64,000 nucleotides of DNA, from the NCBI GenBank assembly GCA_020137815.1, contig CM035355.1, positions 8,114,673-8,178,672 of the forward strand. Direction: 5' to 3'. Position numbers and translations under genes: made by a program. Below, one piece after another: positions 52,582 to 64,000 of this stretch (positions are counted from its first letter, which is position 1; each line of letters starts with the position of its first letter). This stretch comes from Hormiphora californensis. Taxonomy: Eukaryota > Ctenophora > Tentaculata > Cydippida > Pleurobrachiidae. The notes below the pieces were generated by a model. The model did not search any database. It saw only the letters and a list, made by a program, of their open reading frames with translations, and was not told the origin of the DNA.

Positions 52582-55500
52582 TCAGGTTGTTTCGGTTTGG
52601 GTAAATGCAGTCCGCATGGCGTCCGGATCAAAATTTACCAATCGAGTACCAATCAGATACCTGAGGGAATGAGAGGGAGTGTTACTATGGTAACCACTAA
52701 CTGAGGGAATGATATTTAGCCAAGGTTGTTGTATGGTTGGGATCTTACTTGTCATTTTTGATGTTGGTGTATAGTTTTCTGAATTGAGTTATCTGGAGCC
52801 TAACAAGAAGGATGGCGAGAAGGGCAGCAACCCCTCCTGGATAGATACCCCGGTGACACATGTTAGTCATTCTCTCTCCCACACCTGGAATGTAAGGTAA
52901 TGAGGATGGAACTCTAAATTGTCAGGTTGCCATGGCATCCGCCAATGCTATGACACATAGTCCCCGGTTCTCACCTAGATAGGGTAGGGCTGAACAGAGG
53001 GTATAAGGTACACAAAGGAGATGAAGCTGCACAGAGATGATTGGAAACACTATCTCTCGTGTAACAAACCATAGATCCATGTTGATCAGCCCAGCTTGGA
53101 ACGTCTAGGGAAGATTAGTAGTTAGATTAGATTAGTTATTAGATTAAATTAGTAGTAAAGGAGGGAGAGTCTGACTATAAGACACTCGATGGATGAACGA
53201 ACAACACAGGGAGCAGTTCTTCTGATTCGAGAACAATCGCCACTTATATATATATATATATTATTATACCAAAACTAATTGAAATTAGTAGGCCGGAAAG
53301 GTTGCCCTATGATTTGAGCTACCTTTGCCACCGTAACATTCACGGGGTAAAAACAGGGTATAACAGATGCTTCGTCTATCTTCAAAAGGAAATGTACTGG
53401 TGCCAAAGGTAGCTCAAATCATAGGGCAACCTTTCCGGCCTACTAATTTCAATTAGTTTTGGTATAATTTGCATCATTTTTGGGATTTTTTTATCCATTT
53501 AGATGTAGTAGAACAGGTAAGGAGAGGATGGAATCGCGAATTTGCAAAATTTTCATTTTTGACGTCATTTTGACACTTTAGACGCGTCATTTTGACACTT
53601 TAGACGCGTTTTAAGACCCTTATACGTCTAGTTTTGAAAATTCGCAATATAGTTTCTGAAAGTTCAGACAATTCTCTTTCCATGATATAGTCTTCGATTT
53701 TCGATTAGAATCCGTCTTCAGGGTGTAAAATGAGCTCAAAGAATTTTAGTCAGAGTCCGAAAAATGGCGACTTTAAGACGTTCTGTAGGACGTTCCTGGC
53801 GATGAAAAGGGACCTCACATCGACTAATGCACACACATCCAGTAGATCTACCAGCTGTGAAAACGAGAAGTTTCTATCTCTTTTCGTTTGGCGTGAATAT
53901 GGTTTATAAAAAGCGTCTCTCCTATGCGCGCGCGCGCGCGCATATGTGTTACACTGAATCTAGGGCAAATGGGACCTGTCTGTAACTTCTGTTCCAGATG
54001 AGATAGAGACTTGAAATTTTAAACTTGAATCAAAGACCCCAAGCCGGGTATACATTCCAAATTTCAAGTCAAACGGATGAATGGGAGCCATGCTATAGCC
54101 TTCTGAAATATGGGTTTTCTGTCAAAACACCCATAAAACGTATAACTGCGTTTCTGGCGGCGCTTTGCTGTTTGGGGGAGGGGGAATGGCAACCTTTGCG
54201 CTTGCCAGCGCAGTGATTAGTGTTTTTTTCTAAGAAAATTAAAAGTACAGTCGGACCCCGATTTAGTGGCACCCCGATTTAGGGACAGGATTTTTTCCCC
54301 CGATATACGAAAATTAGCATTATTTGAACCCGATTTAGTGGACACCCCGATTTAGTGGACAAGAGCCTTTCCCCCGAGGGTGTCCCTAAATCGGGGTCCG
54401 ACTGTAATTGTACCTGTTCTAAGAGTCGTTTAAAGTACCAGTCAGGACCAGTGAGAGTCCCAGCATAGAGGATCTTAACAAATAGAACACCCAGTCCCCA
54501 ATCCTGAAAGGGAGATATATATGTTGTCCAAACTGTACTATAATTAGGGGACAGTAGTTACTACTCATTGCGTGTTATGAATAACATAACATATGTAAAC
54601 CTCAGAAAAGTACACAGTTACATAACATCTACCTGCCAAAGCAACAGTACGGGAGTGTGTTGAAGTGGGACTCGCAGGGGAAGGAGAAGAACAGCCTCGT
54701 ACAGTATACCAAACAGAACAGGGATAATACCAAACACAGTTACAGCGACGTAGATACACTTCATCAGTATCACCATCCACTCCTTCACCTGAGGGGGGAT
54801 GGGGGTTGCCATGGTAACCATGGGTGTTACCAAATACCATGGTAACCAGGGGGTGTTGCCATGGTAACCAGGGGGTGTTGCCATGGTAACCAGGGGGTAT
54901 TATTAGGAGAGAGGGGGGGGGGCATTGTTATTAGAGGGGGAGAGGGGGTTATTGTTATCATATAATGGGATGGAGTGATAGTTATTATAGCTTGAGAATT
55001 TATAATTATCCTGGGTAGGGTTCACGCCAACATACCTTGTGGAAGAACTGTGTTAGACCCTGGATCGCCCAGTTGTACAGTAGTGTTGTGACTCGTGTTA
55101 TCGCCCACAGAGTGTACAACCCACAGGCGAATGTATAGAGCTCGTGAAGCTGCCCTCCAGGGATGAAAACCTGCAGAATACCTCTCCCTGGACAAAGTGA
55201 GGGTTGGAATTATAGTGCGCTAGGATCAGAGTGGGGGTTGGAATAGTGGGTGGATATACCACCTAGAAATTATAATCATTCACTAATTACCTCTAGACAT
55301 GCTAACTACCTAGACACACTAATTAATTAATTACTAATTAATTACACCTGCTAATCACCTAGGCACACTGGAACTGAGAAGACGAAGACGAACAAGAGGA
55401 ACATGCTGACACATGTCAGTCCGACAAGAGCCAACACCCGGGCCCTGAACTTCAGGGGTCGATAGTAGGGCTGGAATGGCACAAATAGTTCAGCATTAGG

Positions 55501-58500
55501 GCCTGTTTGGGCAGCACCCATTCCCAGTCCATCAATATTAGAGGAGTATCCTGAGCCGCCTGAAACAGGAGAGGGTAACCAACAATACTTCACCGGTATA
55601 GTTACCATGGTAACCAACAATATCTCAGCAGTAGTTACCATGGTAACCAACAATATCTCACCAGTATAGTTACCATGGTAACCAACAATATCTCACCAGT
55701 AGTTACCATGGTAACCAACAATATCTCACTAGTAGTTACCATGGTAACCAACAATACTTCACCAGTAGTTACCATGGTAACCAACAATATCTCACCAGTA
55801 GTTACCATAGTAACCAACAATATCTCACCAGATAGTTACCGTGGTAACCAACAATATCTCCCCAGTAGTTACCATGGTAACCAACAATATCTCCCCAGTA
55901 GTTACCATGGTAACCAACAATATCTCACCAGATAGTTACCATGGTAACCAACAATATCTCACCAGTAGTTACCATAGTAACCAACAATATCTCCCCAGTA
56001 TAGTTACCATGGTAACCAACAATATCTCACCAGATAGTTACCATGGTAACCAACAATATCTCACCAGTAGTTACCATAGTAACCAACAATATCTCCCCAG
56101 TATAGTTACCATGGTAACCAACAATATCTCACCAGTAGTTACCATGGTAACCAAAAATATCTCACCAGTATAGTTACCATGGTAACCAACAATATCTCAC
56201 CAGTAGTTACCATGGTAACCAACAATATCTCACCAGTAGTAATAAGAACTCCGTCCGGACAGGCTGGTCCCTGGTTCTGCACGTCCCCCAAAAGATATGA
56301 TCTGATACCCAATGACCGAGCAATACCCAGAGCCCACACTCGGATAGTGTTCTTAAACCATTGCCTTGTGTAACTCTGCTCCAGTAGCTGGGGTAAAATA
56401 ACCTGGAAAAGAGAGAGAGAGGGAGGTAAAAAGGAGCTAAAACCAAGCAAGTACCCACACTACCACACACTACACACACTACACACACTACCACCGCCCA
56501 CCATACTTCTCCTCTCAACCCCCCTGAACCCTCTCTCTACCCCTCCTACTCCCACTTTTTTATAGTTATATGACAATAATATTATTGTTAAGTACTTTTT
56601 AATTTGAATCTTGAATCTTGAATCTACCCCATTCACCCACATCCCCCACACCACCGCCGCACCACCACCCCACCCCACCCCACCCCACCCCACCCCACCC
56701 CACCCCATACCGCCACCCCACCCACCTGTAAGGTATTCATCCCGCCCAGCACACCTCTCACCAAACCGCCCGTACCACCCCCGCCCGAACCGGCACCCCA
56801 CCCCACCTAGTAAAGCACGTCCCACTGACCTCCCCACAATGCTCCTCAGTGCCATTTCCACATGTAAGTAATCACCCCACCGCTCTCACGCCTCATCCCC
56901 CACTGAGGTCCCACCACCCCACCCCACACACCCCACCCCCCACCCCCCCCACCGATCAGCTCCCAGACAACCTGCTCCAAGAGTATTGTTGCCAACTCCA
57001 CCTAAGGATCTCCACCCATCCCCACCCCACCCTAGCCCCACCCACCAGCCCAGACTACCAACGCCATCCTCCTCCCAAATCCCCAACTGCACCCCCACAC
57101 ACTGTATAACAGTTCTCCCAGACCATCCCTCCCCCAAACCTCACTGCTCACTCCCGCCTGTAAGGATACAGATCCAGACTAAATCTCCCAAGGTGGCTCT
57201 CCATGCCATGAAAGTAGAGAATCCACACACCACCCACCTGCAGACCACGACTTTTACCATACTGTAAAGTAGTATCCAGACTGTTCTCAAAAGCTTCATC
57301 TCATATCCGAACTTAGTATCACACATTGCGACCGGTATTCGTAGATTAATAATGAGGAATCTCATAATGACGGAATTAGATAGTCAAACCTATGTACTGA
57401 TCAGAATGCGATGTTTTTACATACTGTGTAATTACATTTTTGAATTATGTATTAATTAATAACTATTGTACCTGGAATTATTAGGTAATCAACTAAATTC
57501 TCAGAGGGAACAGTCAGGATCGTAAGACTTCGGAAAAGACAGACAAGATGGCGAATAAAGAAACAAAAGCATACCACACAAAACACCATTCAGACTGAGT
57601 AAATTTAAATTATTTAACATAATTAACGAGCCCTACTATTTAATTCACCATTAACAGCTAATTACTAGACAGCTAATTATTAATAAGCACGCACCAGCCA
57701 GTGTAGGAACATTGTAGTGCCTGGTGCAGAGTAAAGGTAACTGAGTCGATCCTTCAGAGTGCTATCGCATAACTTTAGAGAGCAGATATCGATCCACCAT
57801 CCACTCAGAGTAGGGAATATAATCACCTAGAAATAATTAGAAATGCAGTCAGTTTTTTTGAAGAGCGGGGTTTGACAACTTCAATAATCAGACTTTAGAT
57901 TCAGCTAAACTTAATGTTTTTTATGTTTTTTATACCTCTAAGGTGATACAGCTAAACGTTACCTCTAATGTTAGGAGAAGCCCCACTTTAACGATAATGT
58001 ACCCAATACCCAGAACGTGTTCCAGTCTTGTACCCCACCTCCACCACCCCACCCCACCCACCCCACCGCCCCACCCACCCCACCCCCACCGCCCCACCAC
58101 CCCAGCTAAACGTTACCTCTAATGTTAGGAGCAGCCCCACTTTAACGATAATGTACCCAATACCCAGGACGTGTTCCAGTCTTGTACCCCACCACCCCAC
58201 CCCACCCCACCTCCCCCACCGCCCCACCACCCCACCCCCACCACCCCAGCTAAACGTTACCTCTAATGTTAGGAGCAGTCCCACTTTCAATCAATCAATC
58301 AATCAAAACTGCCGCTGGCAGTGGCATGTGCCGCAATAAATTATATAATGTCAAGAAAACCAGCCACACTGGACAAAACTGGGTGGGGATACAGGGTGGT
58401 GCATCAAGGCTAATAACACGAAGACGGGTAAGGTCTTTTGTGTGCGTTTACCATGTTACCCCACCCTGGTACCCACCGTGTCCGAACAATGTTTCACACA

Positions 58501-59744
58501 TTAACGATAATGTACCCAATACCCAGAACGTGTTCCAGTCTTGTACCCCACCCCACCACCCCACAATCCACCCCACCCTCCCCACCCCCACCGCCCCACC
58601 ACCCCAGCTAAACGTTACCTCTAATGTTAGTAGCAGCCCCACTTTAACGGTAATGTACCCAATACCCAGAACGTGCTCCAGCCTTGTACCCCACCACCAC
58701 CCCACCGCCCCACCTCCACCCCATCCACCCCACCCACCTCCACCCCATCCACCCCACCCCCACCGCCCCACCACCCCAGCTAAACGTTACCTCTAATGTT
58801 AGGAGCAGCCCCACTTTAACGATAATGTACCCAATACCCAGAACGTGTTCCAGTCTTGTAAACCCGATATAACGGGCTATCACGTGACCGTAACCCAGCA
58901 GCAGGAACACCTTGATGTACCTAGGGGAGGGGGAGTTGTTGTTGTACATGGGGGAGGGCAGTTGTAGATGGGAAGGGGTAATGGTAGAGAGGGTAGTTGT
59001 TGTAAATTGGGTGAACAGAGTTTCAAATTGTATGTCATCTGGGGGAGGGTGAAGGGAGTTTAAATCTTCATTGGTTTCTAATAACATCTTACCCGATAAG
59101 TAGAATGAGTGCCTTTCCAATGATGCCCGCCTCTAGCTCCCCATCCATTCCCAGGAGATACACCACTCCTGACCCGAACAGGTATGGAACCAGACCGAAC
59201 ACTAGGATGGATACTAGGTTGAGTGTTGCTACCCAGAATACGTATTCGATAAAGACTAGAGATCCATCCATCCCCAGCATCCTCTCCCATGTCAATTCCT
59301 CGGCAGCTCTGTCAATCTAGAAAATGGGGGGAGGGGGGGGGCTCATTAGAATGGAGAGGGTAGGATGGTGGGCTGTGGGAGTGGAGGCCGGAGGGTAGGA
59401 ATTTGGTAACTGCAGATCGTCTCAAAAGGAGGGACACTGTTTGAACATGTTAGGACAAGGGGGATATTGTTTGAACACGTCTGATAGTTTAAGGGCCAAA
59501 GTATTATACTCACAATGTTAGGTCCATTGTCATCTTGAATCCCTCCACCCTGGCCGCCACCCTGACCACCACCCTGGACCCCACCCTGGACCCCACCCTG
59601 GACCCCAGCCCCGCCCTGGGGTCGCTGCTGTTGGGGAACTGCTAGTTGTCCACCGGCTGCCCAGCGGTTTAAATTAGCTTCTTCCTCCCCATCCTCCCAG
59701 ACGTTATCTTCGATGCCGCTATCATTAGCTGCCTCATCCACCAC
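52582..59744 (-). CDS. MARCHF6: MARCHF6/TEB4/Doa10 ER ubiquitin ligase, C-terminal part, 13 exons seen
   Basis: Exons: 59,514-59,744; 59,093-59,316; 58,791-58,920; 57,695-57,826; about 57,517-57,594; 56,234-56,402; 55,359-55,559; 55,036-55,187; 54,633-54,788; 54,414-54,503; 52,975-53,104; 52,749-52,884; 52,582-52,660 (TGA). Phases agree except across the 56.4-57.5 kb gap. The family is a polytopic ER membrane E3 that ubiquitinates misfolded and short-lived proteins such as sterol-synthesis enzymes. Diagnostic stretches: RAAEELTWERMLGMDGSLVF, GWWIDICSL, SAPGTTMFLHWL, TRQWFKN, LHELYTFACGLY, KEWMVILMK, LRVPLQHTP, NIKNDKYLIGTRLVN. The N-terminal RING-CH domain lies beyond the right edge. The first exon here is a Gly/Gln-rich acidic linker (VVDEAANDSGIE). 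Confidence 0.95.
53268..53470. mobile_element. 200-bp palindromic MITE in a MARCHF6 intron
   Basis: TATACCAAAACTAATTGAAA at the left is inverted at the right; arms of about 65 bp (GGCCGGAAAGGTTGCCCTAT) surround a short loop. The rest of this intron, to 54,240, has no recognised gene. Confidence 0.85.
54248..54404. mobile_element. TA-flanked MITE next to a MARCHF6 splice donor
   Basis: Ends CAGTCGGACCCCGATTTAG and its inverse, flanked by TA. It is a short relative of the foldback at 35,293. It begins about 10 bp inside the intron after exon 54,414-54,503. Confidence 0.88.
55580..56233. repeat. 33-bp minisatellite built from a MARCHF6 splice donor
   Basis: On the minus strand the unit is TTACTACTG + GTGAGATATTGTTGG + TTACCATGGTAA. 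The first parts equal the end of exon 56,234-56,402 (ATTACTACTG) and its donor GTGAGATATTGTTGG. About 20 units, with an X-box palindrome in each. Confidence 0.93.
56403..57516. other. C-rich MARCHF6 intron or broken exon region
   Basis: CCACCCCACCCC-type repeats dominate. Short pieces look like exon edges on the minus strand (for example EMALRSIVG at about 56,860; LATILLEQVV at about 57,000; GGVWILYFHGMESHLGRF at about 57,225). None could be joined into a convincing frame, although about 80 family residues between LREVLRPG and LLLQVVLP should be encoded here. Confidence 0.4.
57949..58790. repeat. Extra copies of a MARCHF6 exon end and donor
   Basis: On the minus strand up to 75 bases of exon 58,791-58,920 (AGACTGGAACACGTTCTGGG ... 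AACATTAGAG) plus donor GTAACGTTTAGCTGGGGTGG recur at about 57,949-58,030, 58,107-58,186, 58,248-58,284, 58,500-58,545 (no donor) and 58,608-58,690. They are separated by CCACCCCACC repeats. Only the copy at 58,791 continues into the full exon. Confidence 0.92.
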
Positions 59745-62700
59745 CTGACAAATAGGGATTATAATAGGGCTAGAGGGGGTAGAGTCAATCCCGCTATCAT
59801 TAGCTGCCTCATCCACCACCTGACAAATAGGGATTATAATAGGGCTAGAGGGGGTAGAGTCAATCCCGCTATCATTAGCTGCCTCATCCACCACCTGACA
59901 AATAGGGATTATAATAGGGATGGAGGGGGTAGAGTCAATCCCGCTATCATTAGCTGCCTCATCCACCACCTGACAAATAGGGATTATAATAGGGATGGAG
60001 GGGGTAGAGTCAATCCCGCTATCATTAGCTGCCTCATCCACCACCTGACAAATAGGGATTATAATAGGGCTAGAGGGGGTAGAGTCAATCCCGCTATCAT
60101 TAGCTGCCTCATCCACCACCTGACAAATAGGGATTATAATAGGGCTAGAGGGGGTAGAGTCAATCCCGCTATCATTAGCTGCCTCATCCACCACCTGACA
60201 AATAGGGATTATAATAGGGATGGAGGGGGGGGGGGGGGGGGGTAGAGTCAATCCCGCTATCATTAGCTGCCTCATCCACCACCTGACAAATAGGGATTAT
60301 AATAGGGCTGGAGGGGGTTAGAGTCAATCCCGCTATCATTAGCTGCCTCATCCACCACCTGACAAATAGGGATTATAATAGGGCTAGAGGGGGGTTAGAG
60401 TCAATCCCGCTATCATTAGCTGCCTCATCCACCACCTGACAAATAGGGATTATAATAGGGATGGAGGGGGTAGAGTCAATCCCGCTATCATTAGCTGCCT
60501 CATCCACCACCTGACAAATAGGGATTATAATAGGGATGGAGGGGGGTAGAGTCAATCCCGCTATCATTCGCTGCCTCATCCACCACCTGACAAATAGGGA
60601 TTATAATAGGGCTGGAGGGGGTAGAGTCAATCCCGCTATCATTAGCTGCCTCATCCACCACCTGACAAATAGGGATTATAATAGGGCTAGAGGGGGTAGA
60701 GTCAATCCCGCTATCATTCGCTGCCTCATCCACCACCTGACAAATAGGGATTATAATAGGGCTAGAGGGGGTAGAGTCAATCCCGCTATCATTCGCTGCC
60801 TCATCCACCACCTGACAAATAGGGATTATAATAGGGCTAGAGGGGGGTAGAGTCAATCCCGCTATCATTAGCTGCCTCATCCACCACCTGACAAATAGGG
60901 ATTATAATAGGGCTGGAGGGGGTAGAGTCAATCCCGCTATCATTAGCTGCCTCATCCACCACCTGACAAATAGGGATTATAATAGGGCTGGAGGGGGTAG
61001 AGTCAATCCCGCTATCATTAGCTGCCTCATCCACCACCTGACAAATAGGGATTATAATAGGGCTGGAGGGGGTAGAGTCAATCCCGCTATCATTCGCTGC
61101 CTCATCCACCACCTGACAAATAGGGATTATAATAGGGCTGGAGGGGGTAGAGTCAATCCCGCTATCATTAGCTGCCTCATCCACCACCTGACAAATAGGG
61201 ATTATAATAGGGCTGGAGGGGGTAGAGTCAATCCCGCTATCATTAGCTGCCTCATCCACCACCTGACAAATAGGGATTATAATAGGGCTGGAGGGGGTAG
61301 AGTCAATCCCGCTATCATTAGCTGCCTCATCCACCACCTGACAAATAGGGATTATAATAGAGCTGGAGGGGGGTAGAGTCAATCCCGCTATCATTAGCTG
61401 CCTCATCCACCACCTGACAAATAGGGATTATAATAGGGCTGGAGGGGGTAGAGTCAATCCCGCTATCATTAGCTGCCTCATCCACCACCTGACAAATAGG
61501 GATTATAATAGAGCTGGAGGGGGGTAGAGTCAATCCCGCTATCATTAGCTGCCTCATCCACCACCTGACAAATAGGGATTATAATAGGGATGGAGGGGGT
61601 AGAGTCAATCCCGCTATCATTAGCTGCCTCATCCACCACCTGACAAATAGGGATTATAATAGGGCTGGAGGGGGGTAGAGTCAATCCCGCTATCATTCGC
61701 TGCCTCATCCACCACCTGACAAATAGGGATTATAATAGGGATGGAGGGGGTAGAGTCAATCCCGCTATCATTAGCTGCCTCATCCACCACCTGACAAATA
61801 GGGATTATAATAGGGCTGGAGGGGGGGGGGGGTAGAGTCAATCCCGCTATCATTAGCTGCCTCATCCACCACCTGACAAATAGGGATTATAATAGGGCTG
61901 GAGGGGGGTAGAGTCAATCCCGCTATCATTAGCTGCCTCATCCACCACCTGACAAATAGGGATTATAATAGGGCTAGAGGGGGTAGAGTCAATCCCGCTA
62001 TCATTAGCTGCCTCATCCACCACCTGACAAATAGGGATTATAATAGGGCTGGAGGGGGGTAGAGTCAATCCCGCTATCATTAGCTGCCTCATCCACCACC
62101 TGACAAATAGGGATTATAATAGGGCTGGAGGGGGGTAGAGTCAATCCCGCTATCATTAGCTGCCTCATCCACCACCTGACAAATAGGGATTATAATAGGG
62201 CTAGGAGGGGGGTAGAGTCAATCCCGCTATCATTAGCTGCCTCATCCACCACCTGACAAATAGGGATTATAATAGGGCTGGAGGGGGTAGAGTCAATCCC
62301 GCTATCATTAGCTGCCTCATCCACCACCTGACAAATAGGGATTATAATAGGGATGGAGGGGGTAGAGTCAATCCCGCTATCATTAGCTGCCTCATCCACC
62401 ACCTGACAAATAGGGATTATAATAGGGCTGGAGGGGGGTAGAGTCAATCCCGCTATCATTAGCTGCCTCATCCACCACCTGACAAATAGGGATTATAATA
62501 GGGATGGAGGGGGTAGAGTCAATCCCGCTATCATTAGCTGCCTCATCCACCACCTGACAAATAGGGATTATAATAGGGATGGAGGGGGTAGAGTCAATCC
62601 CGCTATCATTAGCTGCCTCATCCACCACCTGACAAATAGGGATTATAATAGGGCTAGGAGGGGGGTAGAGTCAATCCCGCTATCATTAGCTGCCTCATCC

Positions 62701-63680
62701 ACCACCTGACAAATAGGGATTATAATAGGGCTAGGAGGGGGTAGAGTCAATCCCGCTATCATTAGCTGCCTCATCCACCACCTGACAAATAGGGATTATA
62801 ATAGGGATGGAGGGGGGTAGAGTCAATCCCGCTATCATTCGCTGCTTCATCCACCACCTGACAAATAGGGATTATAATAGGGCTGGAGGGGGTAGAGTCA
62901 ATCCCGCTATCATTAGCTGCCTCATCCACCACCTGACAAATAGGGATTATAATAGGGATGGAGGGGGTAGAGTCAATCCCGCTATCATTAGCTGCCTCAT
63001 CCACCACCTGACAAATAGGGATTATAATAGGGCTGGAGGGGGTAGAGTCAATCCCGCTATCATTCGCTGCCTCATCCACCACCTGACAAATAGGGATTAT
63101 AATAGGGCTGGAGGGGGTAGAGTCAATCCCGCTATCATTAGCTGCCTCATCCACCACCTGACAAATAGGGATTATAATAGGGATGGAGGGGGTAGAGTCA
63201 ATCCCGCTATCATTAGCTGCCTCATCCACCACCTGACAAATAGGGATTATAATAGGGCTGGAGGGGGGTAGAGTCAATCCCGCTATCATTAGCTGCCTCA
63301 TCCACCACCTGACAAATAGGGATTATAATAGGGCTGGAGGGGGTAGAGTCAATCCCGCTATCATTAGCTGCCTCATCCACCACCTGACAAATAGGGATTA
63401 TAATAGGGATGGAGGGGGGGGTAGAGTCAATCCCGCTATCATTAGCTGCCTCATCCACCACCTGACAAATAGGGATTATAATAGGGCTAGAGGGGGGTAG
63501 AGTCAATCCCGCTATCATTAGCTGCCTCATCCACCACCTGACAAATAGGGATTATAATAGGGATGGAGGGGGTAGAGTCAATCCCGCTATCATTCGCTGC
63601 CTCATCCACCACCTGACAAATAGGGATTATAATAGGGCTAGAGGGGGTAGAGTCAATCCCGCTATCATTCGCTGCTTAGT
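59745..63680. repeat. 75-bp minisatellite built from a MARCHF6 splice acceptor
   Basis: On the minus strand the unit is CTATTATAATCCCTATTTGT + CAG + GTGGTGGATGAGGCAGCTAA + TGATAGCGGGATTGA + CTCTACCCCCTCCAGCC. It equals the acceptor plus the first 35 bases of exon 59,514-59,744. About 52 units; most are 75 bp, some 76-77 bp or more through G-run changes. The unit is open in the exon frame (VVDEAANDSGID ... IIIPICQ). Confidence 0.96.
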
Positions 63681-63814
63681 GCTTCGTCCAATTAGGGATG
63701 GGGGTGGTTTTGGGAAACTTAGAAACTCTCACGATAAACTGAGAGACACCTCTAGAATCTAGATACATACAGCAGGTTTGCGACGTGTCTGTGTGAGATC
63801 ATGTAACTACTCAC

Positions 63815-64000
63815 CTCTGCTTGATGACAACTAAACTGACAACTAAACCACTCACCTCTGCTTGCAACTAAAACAGTAACCCCTAACCACTCACCTCTGC
63901 TTGCAACTAAAAGAGTAACCCCTAACCACTCACCTCTGCTTGCAACTAAAACAGTAACCCCTAACCACTCACCTCTGCTTGCAACTAAAACAGTAACCCC
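63815..64000. repeat. 39-bp repeats with splice-donor-like units at the right edge
   Basis: On the minus strand TTTTAGTTGCAAGCAGAG is followed by GTGAGTGGTTAGGGG, repeated about five times to the end of the window. The form (exon-like sequence ending AG, then GTGAGT) matches the donor-derived arrays elsewhere, so a MARCHF6 exon ending GCAAGCAGAG is predicted just outside. The stretch 63,681-63,814 shows nothing else. Confidence 0.7.

Noticed and set aside
54025-54216. 63-codon plus-strand frame
   Set aside because: Lies in a MARCHF6 intron, has no homology recognised and no repeat of codon bias.
56611-58796. Pro/His-rich plus-strand frames
   Set aside because: Translations of CCACCCCACC repeats; MARCHF6 exons are on the other strand.
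59346-63530. Many separate minus-strand proteins of 68-309 aa
   Set aside because: They are one intronic array broken by G-run indels. Only the segment from 59,744 down is a supported exon.

Overview
This is a eukaryotic window, almost certainly from a marine or aquatic invertebrate animal. The evidence is spliced genes with metazoan orthologues (MED31, MARCHF6, a rhodopsin-class GPCR, an SRCR protein), interstitial TTAGGG repeats, and many LTR and inverted-repeat transposons. The phylum cannot be fixed from the sequence; a sponge or another early-branching or repeat-rich invertebrate would fit. Exon junctions below were worked out by eye from GT-AG sites, reading phase and family conservation.

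Layout. 1-15.6 kb is a nest of mobile elements: TIR/MITE elements enclose an LTR retrotransposon (LTRs 3,087-6,149 and 8,520-9,302), whose left LTR carries a 2.2-kb foldback with 9-bp target duplications and whose right edge carries a second LTR retrotransposon (9,303-14,039) with gag, a U UUA AAC frameshift site and protease. 15.9-21.1 kb (minus) is the 3' part of an ankyrin-repeat protein gene. 23.5-25.6 kb (plus) is a small secreted SRCR-type gene. 26.5-31.9 kb (minus) is a complete 7-exon GPCR gene with a long repetitive tail. 32-40 kb is repeat-rich DNA without a recognised gene, including a 2-kb foldback that contains a second element. 40.3-51.4 kb (minus) is a complete 5-exon MED31 gene with one 10-kb intron. 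52.6-59.7 kb (minus), extending past the right edge, is the C-terminal part of a MARCHF6/TEB4/Doa10 ubiquitin ligase gene.

Main observation. Most large tandem arrays in the gene half of the window are not random satellites. Their units are copies of a splice junction of the host gene: a few to about 80 bases of exon edge, the intact AG or GT splice site, and some intron. At least ten junctions in four genes show this, including the MED31 intron (about 200 units) and the MARCHF6 linker (about 52 units). The arrays therefore present tens to hundreds of decoy splice sites. In most genes decoy use would add an early stop; in MARCHF6 the 75-bp unit is open and in frame. A second theme is that several unrelated arrays share a perfect palindrome, GTTACCATGGTAAC, which matches the RFX X-box consensus.

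Cautions. Parts of the MED31 array (about 44.7-48.5 kb) look like poor consensus sequence. Two genes carry apparent breaks (SRCR near 25,367; MARCHF6 near 57,515) that may be real or assembly errors.
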